From SIG673 sp045658525 (GTDB lineage: Bacteria > Bacillota > Clostridia > Oscillospirales > CAG-272), in the NCBI GenBank assembly GCA_045658525.1, contig JAZOVD010000030.1, forward strand, positions 36,950 to 100,949: DNA of 64,000 nucleotides. Direction: 5' to 3'. Position numbers and translations under genes: made by a program. The notes below the pieces were generated by a model. It ran no database searches. It was given only the letters and a program-made list of their open reading frames with translations, and was not told where the DNA came from. Shown here in pieces: positions 53,943 through 62,365 of the stretch (positions are counted from its first letter, which is position 1; every line of letters starts with the position of its first letter).

Positions 53943-53943
53943 T

Positions 53944-55257
53944 ATGGACGGAAGAAATGAACTTCCCGTCTCATACGAGGCGGAGCAGAGCGTTCTCGGT
54001 GCGGTAATATTGAAGCCCGATTGCTTCGGGGATCTTATAAATCTCGTTTCGGGAGACGATTTTTACGTTGACGAGCATCGTGAGATATTTTTCGCTATGC
54101 ACGATCTTTTCGCGCAGAGCCGTAATATAGACCACGTTACAGTTATAGAGACCCTCGCGAGCAAGGGCGTAATGGACTCCGAACGCGCAAAGCAGGCTAT
54201 AACGGGCATACTGACGGCAGTTCCGTCAGCCGCAAACGCCGCCGATTACGCTAAGATAGTCCGTGACCGCGCCATTCGTCGCAGACTTATAAACATCTGC
54301 CGCGAGATACAGGAGAGCGCGTCGTCAGAGGCGGACAGCGCGGAGCATATACTCGAAAACGCCGAGAAGAAGATATACGCATTAAGCGACAAAAATATAA
54401 GCGGCGATTTCAGACATATAAAAGAGGTCATAAGAGAAAACTACCATCACTTGCAGGAGCTTTCAAATAACCCCGAGCAGAGCGCGGGACTTCCCACGGG
54501 ATTTTCGGCGATAGACAATCTGCTGGTCGGTATGGGAGAGGGCGATATGGTACTCGTCGGAGCGCGACCCGGTGTGGGAAAAACGTCGTTTACGATGAAT
54601 ATAGCTACCAGAGCCTCTAAAAACCTTAACAAGACCGTATGCGTATTTTCACTTGAAATGTCGGCGGAGCAGCTCGTAATGAGAATGATCTCCAACGAGG
54701 CGAGAATAGACAATACCGTTCTGCGTTCGGGACGTTTGGCAGCCGAAAACTGGAATTCTCTCGCCATAGCCGCGAATACTCTTTCGCAGTGCAACATACT
54801 TATAGACGATACGGCGGGTATGTCGGTTACTATGATGAAGAGCCGACTCCGTAAGATAAAGAACCTCGGACTTGTCGTTATAGACTACTTGCAGCTTATG
54901 CAGTCCGAAAGCCATTCGGATAACCGCGCTCAGGAGGTCGGAGAAATCTCGCGCGGCATAAAGCTTATGGCAAAGGAATTTGGAGTACCTGTTCTTACCT
55001 GCGCTCAGCTCAACCGAGCTGTCGAGGCGAGAAAGGACGGACTTCCTCAGCTTTCCGACCTTCGTGACTCGGGTTCTATCGAGCAGGACGCGGATAGCGT
55101 TATGTTCCTCCACAGAAAAGAGGGTGAGGAGCAGAGGGTCCAGGTCGTTATAGCGAAGAACCGTCACGGAGCGACGGGTATAGTTGAGCTTGGCTGGACG
55201 CCGCAGTTTACCGCGTTCTACTCGCTTGATAATACTCACGACGATGGCGAAGAATGA
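53944..55257 (+). CDS. dnaB: Replicative DNA helicase
   Basis: 437 residues. N-terminal DnaB domain (PVSYEAEQSVLGAVI), then RecA-like helicase with Walker A GARPGVGKTSF, FSLEMSAEQL, VIDYLQLM, and QLNRAVEARKDGLPQLSDL. Unwinds DNA at the fork (DnaC in Bacillus naming). No intein. ATG one base after the rplI stop. Confidence 0.97.
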   Translation: MDGRNELPVSYEAEQSVLGAVILKPDCFGDLINLVSGDDFYVDEHREIFFAMHDLFAQSRNIDHVTVIETLASKGVMDSERAKQAITGILTAVPSAANAADYAKIVRDRAIRRRLINICREIQESASSEADSAEHILENAEKKIYALSDKNISGDFRHIKEVIRENYHHLQELSNNPEQSAGLPTGFSAIDNLLVGMGEGDMVLVGARPGVGKTSFTMNIATRASKNLNKTVCVFSLEMSAEQLVMRMISNEARIDNTVLRSGRLAAENWNSLAIAANTLSQCNILIDDTAGMSVTMMKSRLRKIKNLGLVVIDYLQLMQSESHSDNRAQEVGEISRGIKLMAKEFGVPVLTCAQLNRAVEARKDGLPQLSDLRDSGSIEQDADSVMFLHRKEGEEQRVQVVIAKNRHGATGIVELGWTPQFTAFYSLDNTHDDGEE

Positions 55258-55272
55258 TACGGTCGGTCATAA

Positions 55273-56655
55273 ATGATGGACAATAACTTTGAAAAACTTG
55301 AAAAACGTCTGCAAAACGAGCTTGCGGACGGAACGCTTCTGAGTACGGGAGACCGAGTTCTTGTCGCCTTTTCTGGCGGAGCGGACTCGGTTGCTCTGCT
55401 TATGCTTCTTTTTTCGGTAAGAAGTAAGCTTGGAATAGAGGTCGCGGCGGCCCACTTAAACCACGGAATACGCGGTGCTGAGGCTGACAGGGACGAAGCG
55501 TTTTGCAAAGAGCTATGCGAAAAAAACGGAATATCATTTGTTGCGGGTCACGTTGACGTGCCAAACGAATGTAAAAAGACGGGCGAGGGACTTGAAGAAT
55601 GTGCCAGACGCCTGCGTTACGGTTTTTTGGAGAAAGCCGCGGCAACGCTTTCGTGTAACAAGATAGCGACGGCTCATCACGCCGACGATAATATCGAAAC
55701 GGTGCTTATGCACATTATACGCGGTTGCGGACTTAACGGTCTTTCGGGTATTCCGCAAAGACGGGGCAACATAATCCGTCCGCTTCTTGCGTTTCGCAAA
55801 AAGGAGCTGACCGACGCGCTTGCCGATATAGGACAGGATTTTGTTTACGATAGTACTAATTCCGAGGACGACGCATCCCGTAACCTGCTCCGTCATACGG
55901 TGCTTCCGCAGATATATACCCTTAATCCGAGCGCAGATGCGGTGTTTATGCGTATGTGCCGTTCGCTTGCCGAGGATAACGCTTATCTTGAAGCGGAGGC
56001 GGCTGATATACCGTTTGACGCTGACAGAAAAAAGCTTGCCGAGCTTGCCGACCCCGTGCTTTCGAGATACGTAAGGAGAAAATACAAGTCGCTCTTTGAC
56101 GGGAAAGACTGCCCCATGCCTGATAACGGTACGATACGTTTGATTTGCGACGCCGTAAAAAAGGAAAGCGGAACGGTCAGATATACGGTCACGGGTAACG
56201 TCATCGCAAGGATAAACTCCTTGGGAGTTGAATTTATAAAAGCATCGGATAACGTCGGGATTCCGCTTTTGGAGGAGCTTTCCGAGGGCGAGAATATAAT
56301 GTCACAGAACGGTAACAAAATCCTTATAACCTGTGATAAAAAGGTCGCAGACGATTGGCAGAATATTTACAAATTATCTATACGAGCGTCGGTTAATTCT
56401 GATAGAATATATAAGAACGGAAAACTCTCTCTTACGGCAAGACCGATCGAGACGGGAGATAGCTACCGCTACGGCGGTCAAAGTAAGAATATCAGACGTC
56501 AGCTCATAAATAAAAAAGTACCGTCGGAGACCAGAAAAACGCTTCCCTGTATATGCCTTGAAGGCGAAGTGATATGGGTCCCGTGGCTTTCCGTCGCGGA
56601 CGGAATGAAACCGAACGATAAGGAAAAAACAGCATATATATTTTATATTCCGTAA
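55273..56655 (+). CDS. tilS: tRNA(Ile)-lysidine synthase
   Basis: 460 residues. PP-loop VAFSGGADSVAL near residues 30-42, AAHLNHGIRG, and TAHHADDNIETVLMHIIRG; a C-terminal TilS-C domain with NIRRQLINKKVPSETR. It changes C34 of the CAU anticodon tRNA-Ile to lysidine so that it reads ATA. Ile is read very often as ATA in this window, so the enzyme should be heavily used. ATG 55273 or the next codon starts it. Conserved tilS-hpt-ftsH order. Confidence 0.95.
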   Translation: MMDNNFEKLEKRLQNELADGTLLSTGDRVLVAFSGGADSVALLMLLFSVRSKLGIEVAAAHLNHGIRGAEADRDEAFCKELCEKNGISFVAGHVDVPNECKKTGEGLEECARRLRYGFLEKAAATLSCNKIATAHHADDNIETVLMHIIRGCGLNGLSGIPQRRGNIIRPLLAFRKKELTDALADIGQDFVYDSTNSEDDASRNLLRHTVLPQIYTLNPSADAVFMRMCRSLAEDNAYLEAEAADIPFDADRKKLAELADPVLSRYVRRKYKSLFDGKDCPMPDNGTIRLICDAVKKESGTVRYTVTGNVIARINSLGVEFIKASDNVGIPLLEELSEGENIMSQNGNKILITCDKKVADDWQNIYKLSIRASVNSDRIYKNGKLSLTARPIETGDSYRYGGQSKNIRRQLINKKVPSETRKTLPCICLEGEVIWVPWLSVADGMKPNDKEKTAYIFYIP

Positions 56656-56684
56656 ACGATATTGAGCGAAGGAAGGACATAAAA

Positions 56685-57233
56685 ATGACGAACTGGAATG
56701 ACGATGTAAAAAGCGTGCTTGTGTCGGAGGCAGAAACTAACGAGATATGTACGCGTCTGGCAAAGCAGATAGATGAGGACTACAAGGACTGCGAAAATCT
56801 CGTTCTCGTGGGAATACTCAAAGGCTCGATAACCTTTATGTCTGACCTTATGAGAAAGATAACCGTTCCCGCAAAAATAGACTTTATGAGAGTATCATCT
56901 TACGGGGATTCCACAACGTCCTCGGGTAACGTAAACATAATACTTGATCTTAACCGCAAAAACCTGCCCAACGAGGATATACTCATAGTAGAGGATATAG
57001 TCGATAGCGGCAGGACCTTGAAATATCTCGTCGGTTATCTGACGAATAAGGGCGCGAAAAGCGTAAGGACCGTCACACTTCTTGATAAGCCTGAGCGCAG
57101 AGAGGTCGATTTCTCGCCCGAATACATAGGAAAGCAGATAGAAAACAGCTTCGTAATAGGTTACGGACTTGATTACGGCGAAAAATACCGTACACTTCCC
57201 TATGTTGGAATAATACGTGACGATAAAATATGA
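56685..57233 (+). CDS. hpt: Hypoxanthine phosphoribosyltransferase
   Basis: 182 residues, full length. PRPP-binding loop LIVEDIVDSGRTLKYL and GILKGSITFMSDL mark the purine salvage enzyme, which converts hypoxanthine (and guanine) to IMP or GMP. AAGGAAGGA precedes ATG 56685. Lies between tilS and ftsH as in most Firmicutes. Confidence 0.95.
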   Translation: MTNWNDDVKSVLVSEAETNEICTRLAKQIDEDYKDCENLVLVGILKGSITFMSDLMRKITVPAKIDFMRVSSYGDSTTSSGNVNIILDLNRKNLPNEDILIVEDIVDSGRTLKYLVGYLTNKGAKSVRTVTLLDKPERREVDFSPEYIGKQIENSFVIGYGLDYGEKYRTLPYVGIIRDDKI

Positions 57234-57330
57234 TTTTTACGGTCGCTTAGCGAAATACTGTGCCGATTTTGAGGTATAATAAGTTGAGCGAACGAATAAA
57301 TAGAATTCAAATCTCATACGGAGAACAAAC

Positions 57331-59364
57331 ATGAACAAAAAGAGTAGCAAACGATTTATTTTTTACATCCTGCTCGCTGTGCTGATAATAGTTATGGCAG
57401 TAACGCTCCTCAGAGCCCCATCGGGTAACGCGTACAAGAACCTGACGGAGCTTGCAAGCGACGTTGAGGGCGGTCATATCATATCATTCAGCGTCAACGA
57501 AAACGGAAAATGTACCGTTGAGACTGATCAGGGTATCAAAAAGACCTATAAATTCACCAGTATGGGTTATCAATTCTTTATGGATAACTACGCTGATGAG
57601 CTTGCCGCGCTTCAAGCGCAGGGTAAGCCGATAGACTTCCTGCCCCAGTCGTCCGCAAGTATGTGGATCTCATATATCCCGTATATACTTTTAATGGGAC
57701 TTATAATATTCACGATAGTTGCGTTTATGCGTTCGGCAGGCGGACGCGGCGGTGCGCTCAATAATTTCGGTAAGGCGCGCACTAAAATGGGTATTGACGA
57801 AAAGAAAAGAGTTCTTTTCCGTGACGTTGCCGGAGCTGACGAGGAAAAGGAGGAGCTTAAAGAGGTCGTTGACTTCCTTCGCGACCCCGGAAAGTACACC
57901 AAGCTTGGTGCTAAGATACCCCACGGAGTGCTGCTCGTAGGCCCTCCCGGAACGGGTAAAACTCTGCTTGCCAAGGCAGTTGCGGGAGAAGCGGGCGTTC
58001 CGTTCTTCTCGATCTCGGGTTCTGACTTTGTTGAAATGTACGTTGGTGTCGGTGCTTCGAGAGTACGCGACCTGTTTGAAAACGCTAAGAAATACCCTGC
58101 TTCGATAGTATTTATAGACGAGATAGACGCTGTCGGACGTCACAGAGGCGCGGGTCTCGGCGGCGGTCACGACGAAAGAGAGCAGACTCTCAACCAGCTT
58201 CTTGTTGAGATGGACGGCTTTGGTACGGGCAGTGCGGTAATAGTTATAGCGGCGACGAACCGTCCCGACATTCTCGACCCTGCGCTTCTCCGTCCGGGAC
58301 GCTTTGACCGTCAGATAACGGTAGGCTATCCCGATATAAAGGGACGTCTTGAAATACTCAGGATACACGCACAGGGCAAGCCCTTTGAAAACTCTGTTTC
58401 GCTTGAAAAGGTCGCTCGCACAACGGTAGGTTTTACCGGTGCTGACCTTGCGAATCTCCTTAACGAAGCCGCGCTTCTCGCTGCCCGCAGAGGAAAGCTT
58501 CTTATAGGCGAGCAGGAGCTTGAGGATGCGTCTATAAAGGTCATAGTCGGAACTGAAAAGCGTTCCAAGGTAGTAAAGGACAAGGAAAAGAAGCTTACCG
58601 CGTACCACGAGGCTGGTCACGCGATACTTACCAAGCTTCTCCAACCAGATAATCAGGTACACCAGATCTCCGTTATACCCACGGGTGGCGCGGGCGGATA
58701 TACTATCCACCGTCCCAACGAGGATCGCTCCTACGGTTCGAAGAACGAGATGAAGAACGAGATAGTCGTTCTCCTCGGCGGACGTATGGCGGAAAAGATA
58801 GTTATAGGCGATATTTCCACCGGAGCTTCTAACGATATTCAGAGAGCAACGTCCATTGCGAGAAGTATGGTAACAAGATACGGAATGAGTGACCGTCTTG
58901 GACCGCTCGTTTACGGCTCAGAGCATAGCTCAGACGAGGTATTCCTCGGACGTGATTTCAACAACCAGAAGAACTATTCCGAAAATACCGCATCCGTTAT
59001 AGACGAGGAGATAAAGAGAATAGTATGCGAGGCTTACGATACGGCTGAGAAGCTTCTTACCGAGAACCTCGACAAGCTTCACTTTATTGCTTCGTTCCTG
59101 TTCAAGAACGAGGTAATGGACGAATATCAGTTCGAGGCGGTAATGAGCGACAGTGTATCCTCTATCGAGGAGCTTGAGGACCTTTCCGATAAGAGAAAGG
59201 CGCAGAGCCGCAAGGAGAACGAGGATAAGGCTAAGCGCGATGCCGAGGAGGCACGCCGCCGCGAGGAAGAGGAGCGCAAGCGTTTCAACGAAATGAACGG
59301 TATTCCGACCCCTCCGTTCGGTGTTTACCCCGAACCGCCCAAGGACGATAAGGACAATAAGTAG
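57331..59364 (+). CDS. ftsH: ATP-dependent zinc metalloprotease FtsH
   Basis: 677 residues. Two membrane helices (about 9-27 and 111-132) around an external domain, AAA+ module with GPPGTGKT and the second region of homology RPGRFDRQI, and the M41 protease site His426-Glu-x-x-His430 (YHEAGH). Hexameric quality-control protease. C-terminal tail is very charged (Lys/Glu/Arg repeat, about 610-660) and ends in a Pro-rich stretch. A TATAAT lies upstream (about 57279), without a clear -35. Confidence 0.97.
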   Translation: MNKKSSKRFIFYILLAVLIIVMAVTLLRAPSGNAYKNLTELASDVEGGHIISFSVNENGKCTVETDQGIKKTYKFTSMGYQFFMDNYADELAALQAQGKPIDFLPQSSASMWISYIPYILLMGLIIFTIVAFMRSAGGRGGALNNFGKARTKMGIDEKKRVLFRDVAGADEEKEELKEVVDFLRDPGKYTKLGAKIPHGVLLVGPPGTGKTLLAKAVAGEAGVPFFSISGSDFVEMYVGVGASRVRDLFENAKKYPASIVFIDEIDAVGRHRGAGLGGGHDEREQTLNQLLVEMDGFGTGSAVIVIAATNRPDILDPALLRPGRFDRQITVGYPDIKGRLEILRIHAQGKPFENSVSLEKVARTTVGFTGADLANLLNEAALLAARRGKLLIGEQELEDASIKVIVGTEKRSKVVKDKEKKLTAYHEAGHAILTKLLQPDNQVHQISVIPTGGAGGYTIHRPNEDRSYGSKNEMKNEIVVLLGGRMAEKIVIGDISTGASNDIQRATSIARSMVTRYGMSDRLGPLVYGSEHSSDEVFLGRDFNNQKNYSENTASVIDEEIKRIVCEAYDTAEKLLTENLDKLHFIASFLFKNEVMDEYQFEAVMSDSVSSIEELEDLSDKRKAQSRKENEDKAKRDAEEARRREEEERKRFNEMNGIPTPPFGVYPEPPKDDKDNK

Positions 59365-59370
59365 TTTCCC

Positions 59371-59390
59371 TTCTTTCTTGAAAGAAAGAA
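59371..59390. repeat. Short palindrome shared with repeat family A
   Basis: CTTTCTTGAAAGAAAG followed by GCAAAGAACTT (to about 59401) matches the start of the family A repeat at 37396. It lies just after the ftsH stop and before its terminator. Confidence 0.6.
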
Positions 59391-59398
59391 GCAAAGAA

Positions 59399-59442
59399 CT
59401 TTTGAAAAACGCACCCTTGTATTTGGGTGCGTTTTTCAAAAG
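59399..59442 (+). terminator. ftsH terminator
   Basis: Perfect 18-bp stem (59399-59416, 59425-59442) with an 8-base loop; contains a GTTTTTC tract. Very strong. Confidence 0.85.
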
Positions 59443-59544
59443 GTAATTTTGTTTTTCTTCGAAAAAAAGAAGGAGAAGCAAGACCCTATCGTAGGGGTCG
59501 GCGCCTTCGACGACCCGTACAAACACCCTGATTACACAAAACTC

Positions 59545-59674
59545 TATCTCTATGCGAACCCCTCGGAAGTGAAAAACTGTTCAAGGGTGAAGCAAGAGTT
59601 TGACTGTAAGTTTGTTTCTTTTTCTTTGGTTCGTTTCTTTTTCTTTCTTTACAAAGAAGGAAAAAGAAATGAAG
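59545..59674 (+). repeat. Dispersed repeat, family B copy 2
   Basis: Second copy of the 130-base element at 5854-5983, same orientation, about a dozen mismatches, ending eight bases before the tRNA promoter. The CT/AG inverted repeat is kept. The remaining part of the ftsH-tRNA gap (59443-59544) shows nothing further. Confidence 0.8.
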
Positions 59675-59682
59675 TTAAAAAC

Positions 59683-59711
59683 TTGACAAAATATTCAAAC
59701 TGTGATATAAT
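59683..59711 (+). promoter_or_regulatory. tRNA-Val promoter
   Basis: TTGACA (59683-59688), 17 bases, TATAAT (59706-59711), 16 bases before the mature tRNA 5' end. Confidence 0.9.
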
Positions 59712-59727
59712 TCATAACGTGGAAAAC

Positions 59728-59804
59728 GGAGGCATAGCTCAGCTGGTCAGAGCGTTCGGTTCACATCCGAGAGGTCTTGGGTTCGAGCCCCAATGTTTCC
59801 ACCA
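59728..59804 (+). tRNA. tRNA-Val(CAC)
   Basis: A 77-base cloverleaf with encoded CCA: acceptor GGAGGCA with TGTTTCC (two G-U pairs), D stem GCTC/GAGC, anticodon stem TTCGG/CCGAG with loop TTCACAT (anticodon CAC), and T stem TTGGG/CCCAA with loop TTCGAGC. Reads GTG codons. Single-gene transcript with a consensus promoter and strong terminator. Confidence 0.92.
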
Positions 59805-59805
59805 T

Positions 59806-59841
59806 AAATAAACAGCCGCCCTTTGGGGCGGCTGTTTATTT
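59806..59841 (+). terminator. tRNA-Val terminator
   Basis: Perfect 16-bp stem (59806-59821, 59826-59841) two bases after the CCA end. Confidence 0.85.
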
Positions 59842-59947
59842 ATGTCGAAAAGCACCAAGATCGAACCCCGCAAAATCCGCTTGCGCGGATTTTGCTAAGG
59901 TTTTGCGTAGTGAAAATATGGATTTCAGAGAAAGTTGGCGCAAAACA

Positions 59948-59967
59948 GGGTTCAGAGCCCCAATGTT
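59948..59967 (+). repeat. Second copy of the tRNA-Val 3' end
   Basis: GGTTC(A)GAGCCCCAATGTTT repeats the T-loop to acceptor part of tRNA-Val (about 59780-59798) with one inserted base. It ends at the stop codon of the minus-strand XRE gene. This looks like an attachment-site remnant of an element that used the tRNA. Confidence 0.6.
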
Positions 59968-60171
59968 TTACTTGTTATAGTACTCAACAAATAAATCGTT
60001 CGGCGTACATTCTAAAATATCACATATAGCTTTGAGATTTTCGAACTTTATCGCGCTTGTTTCATTTTCTACTATCTTTTTGAAATTCTGATAGCTTAAT
60101 CCAAGCTGTATATAAAGCCAATATCTTGTTTTACCCTTTTCTTTAAGTATCTCATCAATACGAAAATGCAT
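59968..60171 (-). CDS. XRE-family helix-turn-helix regulator
   Basis: 67 residues, one Cro/C1-type DNA-binding domain covering nearly the whole protein (IDEILKEKGKTRYWLYIQLG to TPNDLFVEYYNK), with no ligand domain. GGAGGT precedes ATG 60171. Divergent from the SLOG gene across a 115-base region full of palindromes, so it probably represses both itself and that gene. Sits directly beside the tRNA 3'-end repeat. Confidence 0.85.
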   Translation of the reverse strand: MHFRIDEILKEKGKTRYWLYIQLGLSYQNFKKIVENETSAIKFENLKAICDILECTPNDLFVEYYNK

Positions 60172-60215
60172 TACAACTACCTCCGCACATTATCCAATGC
60201 ATACATTGTATATCA

Positions 60216-60256
60216 AAAAATCTATTGACAAATAGATTTATACATTATATAATGTA
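60216..60256. promoter_or_regulatory. SLOG-gene promoter with overlapping palindromic operators
   Basis: TTGACA (60225-60230), 17 bases, TATAAT (60248-60253). AAATCTATT/AATAGATTT pairs around the -35 box, and TACATTATATAATGTA (60241-60256) is a perfect 16-bp palindrome over the -10 box. These are likely sites for the divergent XRE regulator, giving repression of a strong promoter. Confidence 0.75.
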
Positions 60257-60286
60257 CACATCAGATATGTTATATGGAGAATAAAT

Positions 60287-60745
60287 ATGGTAATTGCATT
60301 TTGTGGACATTCCCAATATATTAAAAATTTGGAAGATGAAAAAATGGTTCTGAAAATATTGGAAAAAAGGGTTGCAAACAATACTGTGGATTTTCTTCTT
60401 GGTGAATACGGTGGTTTTGATAGCTTTGCATATGGTTGCGCTAAGCAATTCAAAAAACTTCACCCGCAGTCTAAGCTTATATTTGTAATTCCGTATATTT
60501 CCATTGAATATCAAAAAAATCAAATTGAATATCGAAAAGAACGATTTGATATGGTGATATATCCTGAGCTTGAAAACGTTCCGCCAAGATACGCTATTTC
60601 TCATAGAAACAGATGGATGGTAGAACAAGCAGATATTGTTATCGCTTATATTACTCACGAATGCGGCGGAGCATACGCAATGTATAAGTATGCTAAGCGT
60701 AAAAATAAAGAAATATACAATCTTTCTTCGCTTGATTTTGATTGA
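60287..60745 (+). CDS. SLOG-family (DUF1273-like) protein of the XRE cassette
   Basis: 152 residues, Rossmann-like SLOG fold: VIAFCGHSQYI at the N-terminus, LLGEYGGFDSFAYG as the glycine loop, HRNRWMVEQADIVIAYIT and ECGGAYAMYKYA as the second nucleotide-binding loop. Members bind nucleotides or nucleotide-derived signals. Only loosely similar to the SLOG protein at 35 kb. Under tight predicted control by the adjacent XRE regulator. AT-rich relative to the flanks. TATATGGAGA precedes ATG 60287. Effector role unknown. Confidence 0.8.
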   Translation: MVIAFCGHSQYIKNLEDEKMVLKILEKRVANNTVDFLLGEYGGFDSFAYGCAKQFKKLHPQSKLIFVIPYISIEYQKNQIEYRKERFDMVIYPELENVPPRYAISHRNRWMVEQADIVIAYITHECGGAYAMYKYAKRKNKEIYNLSSLDFD

Positions 60746-60829
60746 AATTACCATTTCAAAAAACGTATATACATTCCTTGTTTGCGTATAATTCAAATTG
60801 TAACAACGCAATATAAGGAGAAATTATCA

Positions 60830-62362
60830 ATGAGAAAAATCAAAATAACTGCGTTAATAATGACTTTGCTGATAATAGTGGGCGTTTTCTGCTCGTGCGC
60901 GGGAAATACTTCCGAAAAGGACCTCGGGAAATATCTCGTTCCGCCCACGAACGTCGCGCCGATAACACAGTCGGTAACGCTTCCGGCGGATATAGGCACA
61001 TATATCGGCGGCAACGGTACGGTATATCTTTTTACTACGGCTGAAAATACGCAGACTAAATACAACGTTTATAATTTTAAAAGCAATAAGGTAGTTTTCA
61101 GCTTGACTGCCGATCCTCTTGAAACCGAAGTAAAGCTGTATGAAAATTCGCTTTTCAGCGTAAAAACACCTAATAACGTTAAACTGTATGATGCCGACGG
61201 TAATCTCATTTCCGAGGATTCCGCTGAAACCGAAATATTCAGCGATTCCGATACCGTCGTGCTTGGACGTAAGGCGTTCAGAACGAAAGACGGCAGTATA
61301 ACCGAACGCTTTGAGCTTTCCGAGCTTGGCGGTCCTGTCCCTCACACTACGACTGTTACCGCAAAATACAGATATGACGTAAGCGATTCCGCGGTCGCTG
61401 TATATAACGGTAAGTACGAGCTTGTATGTTATTACGATATTCCCGAATACGTCGGAGACGACGCTAACGTCAATATCCTCAATAACGCAAACGTTCTCGT
61501 TCAGTACCTTGTTCCGCTTCCGTCGGACGCGCAGGAATATGACGTAGCCGAGAGCGTTTCGGGAACGGAGACGCGTATAGATAAATACGATCTTGTGACG
61601 GTGCTGGTGAACGTAGAGACGGGCGAGGAACGCAGTATAGATACAAATCTTATGTTCTATTTTGTATCGAACCGCAACCTTATCGACAGTGATGACCGTG
61701 TTGAAATAGCGGATAGTGTCGAAAATATAGCCGTGGTAGCCGAAATAGACGAAAATAAACGTCTCGATACCTCCGCGGCAGTCAAATTCGTTATCATCGA
61801 TAACGATCTTAACGCCGAGGCGTATATAAACGAAATATTCCCCACCTGCGCGGGCTTTGAACGTGTTCTTTCAGGGGATAGGTACGTCGTTTACGACAAG
61901 CTCGGAAGCCTTTATATAATAGATAAAAGCGGTATAATAATAGGTGATATAAGCGCGGCTGAGGTCATAACCGATAGCTTTATCATAGGAAAAAGCTCGA
62001 TATACGATCTCGACCTCAAAAAGCTGCACGATTTCGCGTCAGAGGGAAAGCGTTATGAGTTTTCGACCGATAATTCCGCAGTATTCTCAAAGGATAATGA
62101 CGGAACAACGGAATATTTCGTCTATACCCGTGACGGCGGTATGCAGTCTGTCGGAAGCAACGTTTCGGTCACGAGCATAAACCGTGATATTTACTGTATA
62201 AGAAATCTCGACGATGAAACGTATTCTTATTATAACGAAAAAGGCGCGATGATAATCAGAACTGATTATGCCTTATATCAGACCGAAATGACCCCGAACG
62301 GCGAATATCTCTTTTACGGCACGGGTGCTGACGGAACGGTATATTACAGGATAACGAAGTAA
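60830..62362 (+). CDS. Large lipoprotein, probable beta-propeller
   Basis: 510 residues, unrecognised. Signal segment MRKIKITALIMTLLIIVGVF with lipobox-like FCSC, then a ~480-residue domain built of repeated four-stranded units (YLFTTAENTQTKYNVYNFKSN; KVFIIDNDLNAEAY-like; SLYIIDKSGIIIGD; YSYYNEKGAMIIRTD), which suggests a seven- or eight-blade propeller. AAGGAG lies before ATG 60830. Converges with murB. Surface-anchored; partner unknown. Confidence 0.65.
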   Translation: MRKIKITALIMTLLIIVGVFCSCAGNTSEKDLGKYLVPPTNVAPITQSVTLPADIGTYIGGNGTVYLFTTAENTQTKYNVYNFKSNKVVFSLTADPLETEVKLYENSLFSVKTPNNVKLYDADGNLISEDSAETEIFSDSDTVVLGRKAFRTKDGSITERFELSELGGPVPHTTTVTAKYRYDVSDSAVAVYNGKYELVCYYDIPEYVGDDANVNILNNANVLVQYLVPLPSDAQEYDVAESVSGTETRIDKYDLVTVLVNVETGEERSIDTNLMFYFVSNRNLIDSDDRVEIADSVENIAVVAEIDENKRLDTSAAVKFVIIDNDLNAEAYINEIFPTCAGFERVLSGDRYVVYDKLGSLYIIDKSGIIIGDISAAEVITDSFIIGKSSIYDLDLKKLHDFASEGKRYEFSTDNSAVFSKDNDGTTEYFVYTRDGGMQSVGSNVSVTSINRDIYCIRNLDDETYSYYNEKGAMIIRTDYALYQTEMTPNGEYLFYGTGADGTVYYRITK

Positions 62363-62365
62363 CGC

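Noticed and set aside
57273..57285. ftsH promoter at the TATAAT upstream of the gene
   Set aside because: No recognisable -35 box at 16-18 bases, so it is mentioned only with ftsH.
59777..59980. 67-codon frame starting in tRNA-Val
   Set aside because: Begins inside the tRNA and crosses its terminator.
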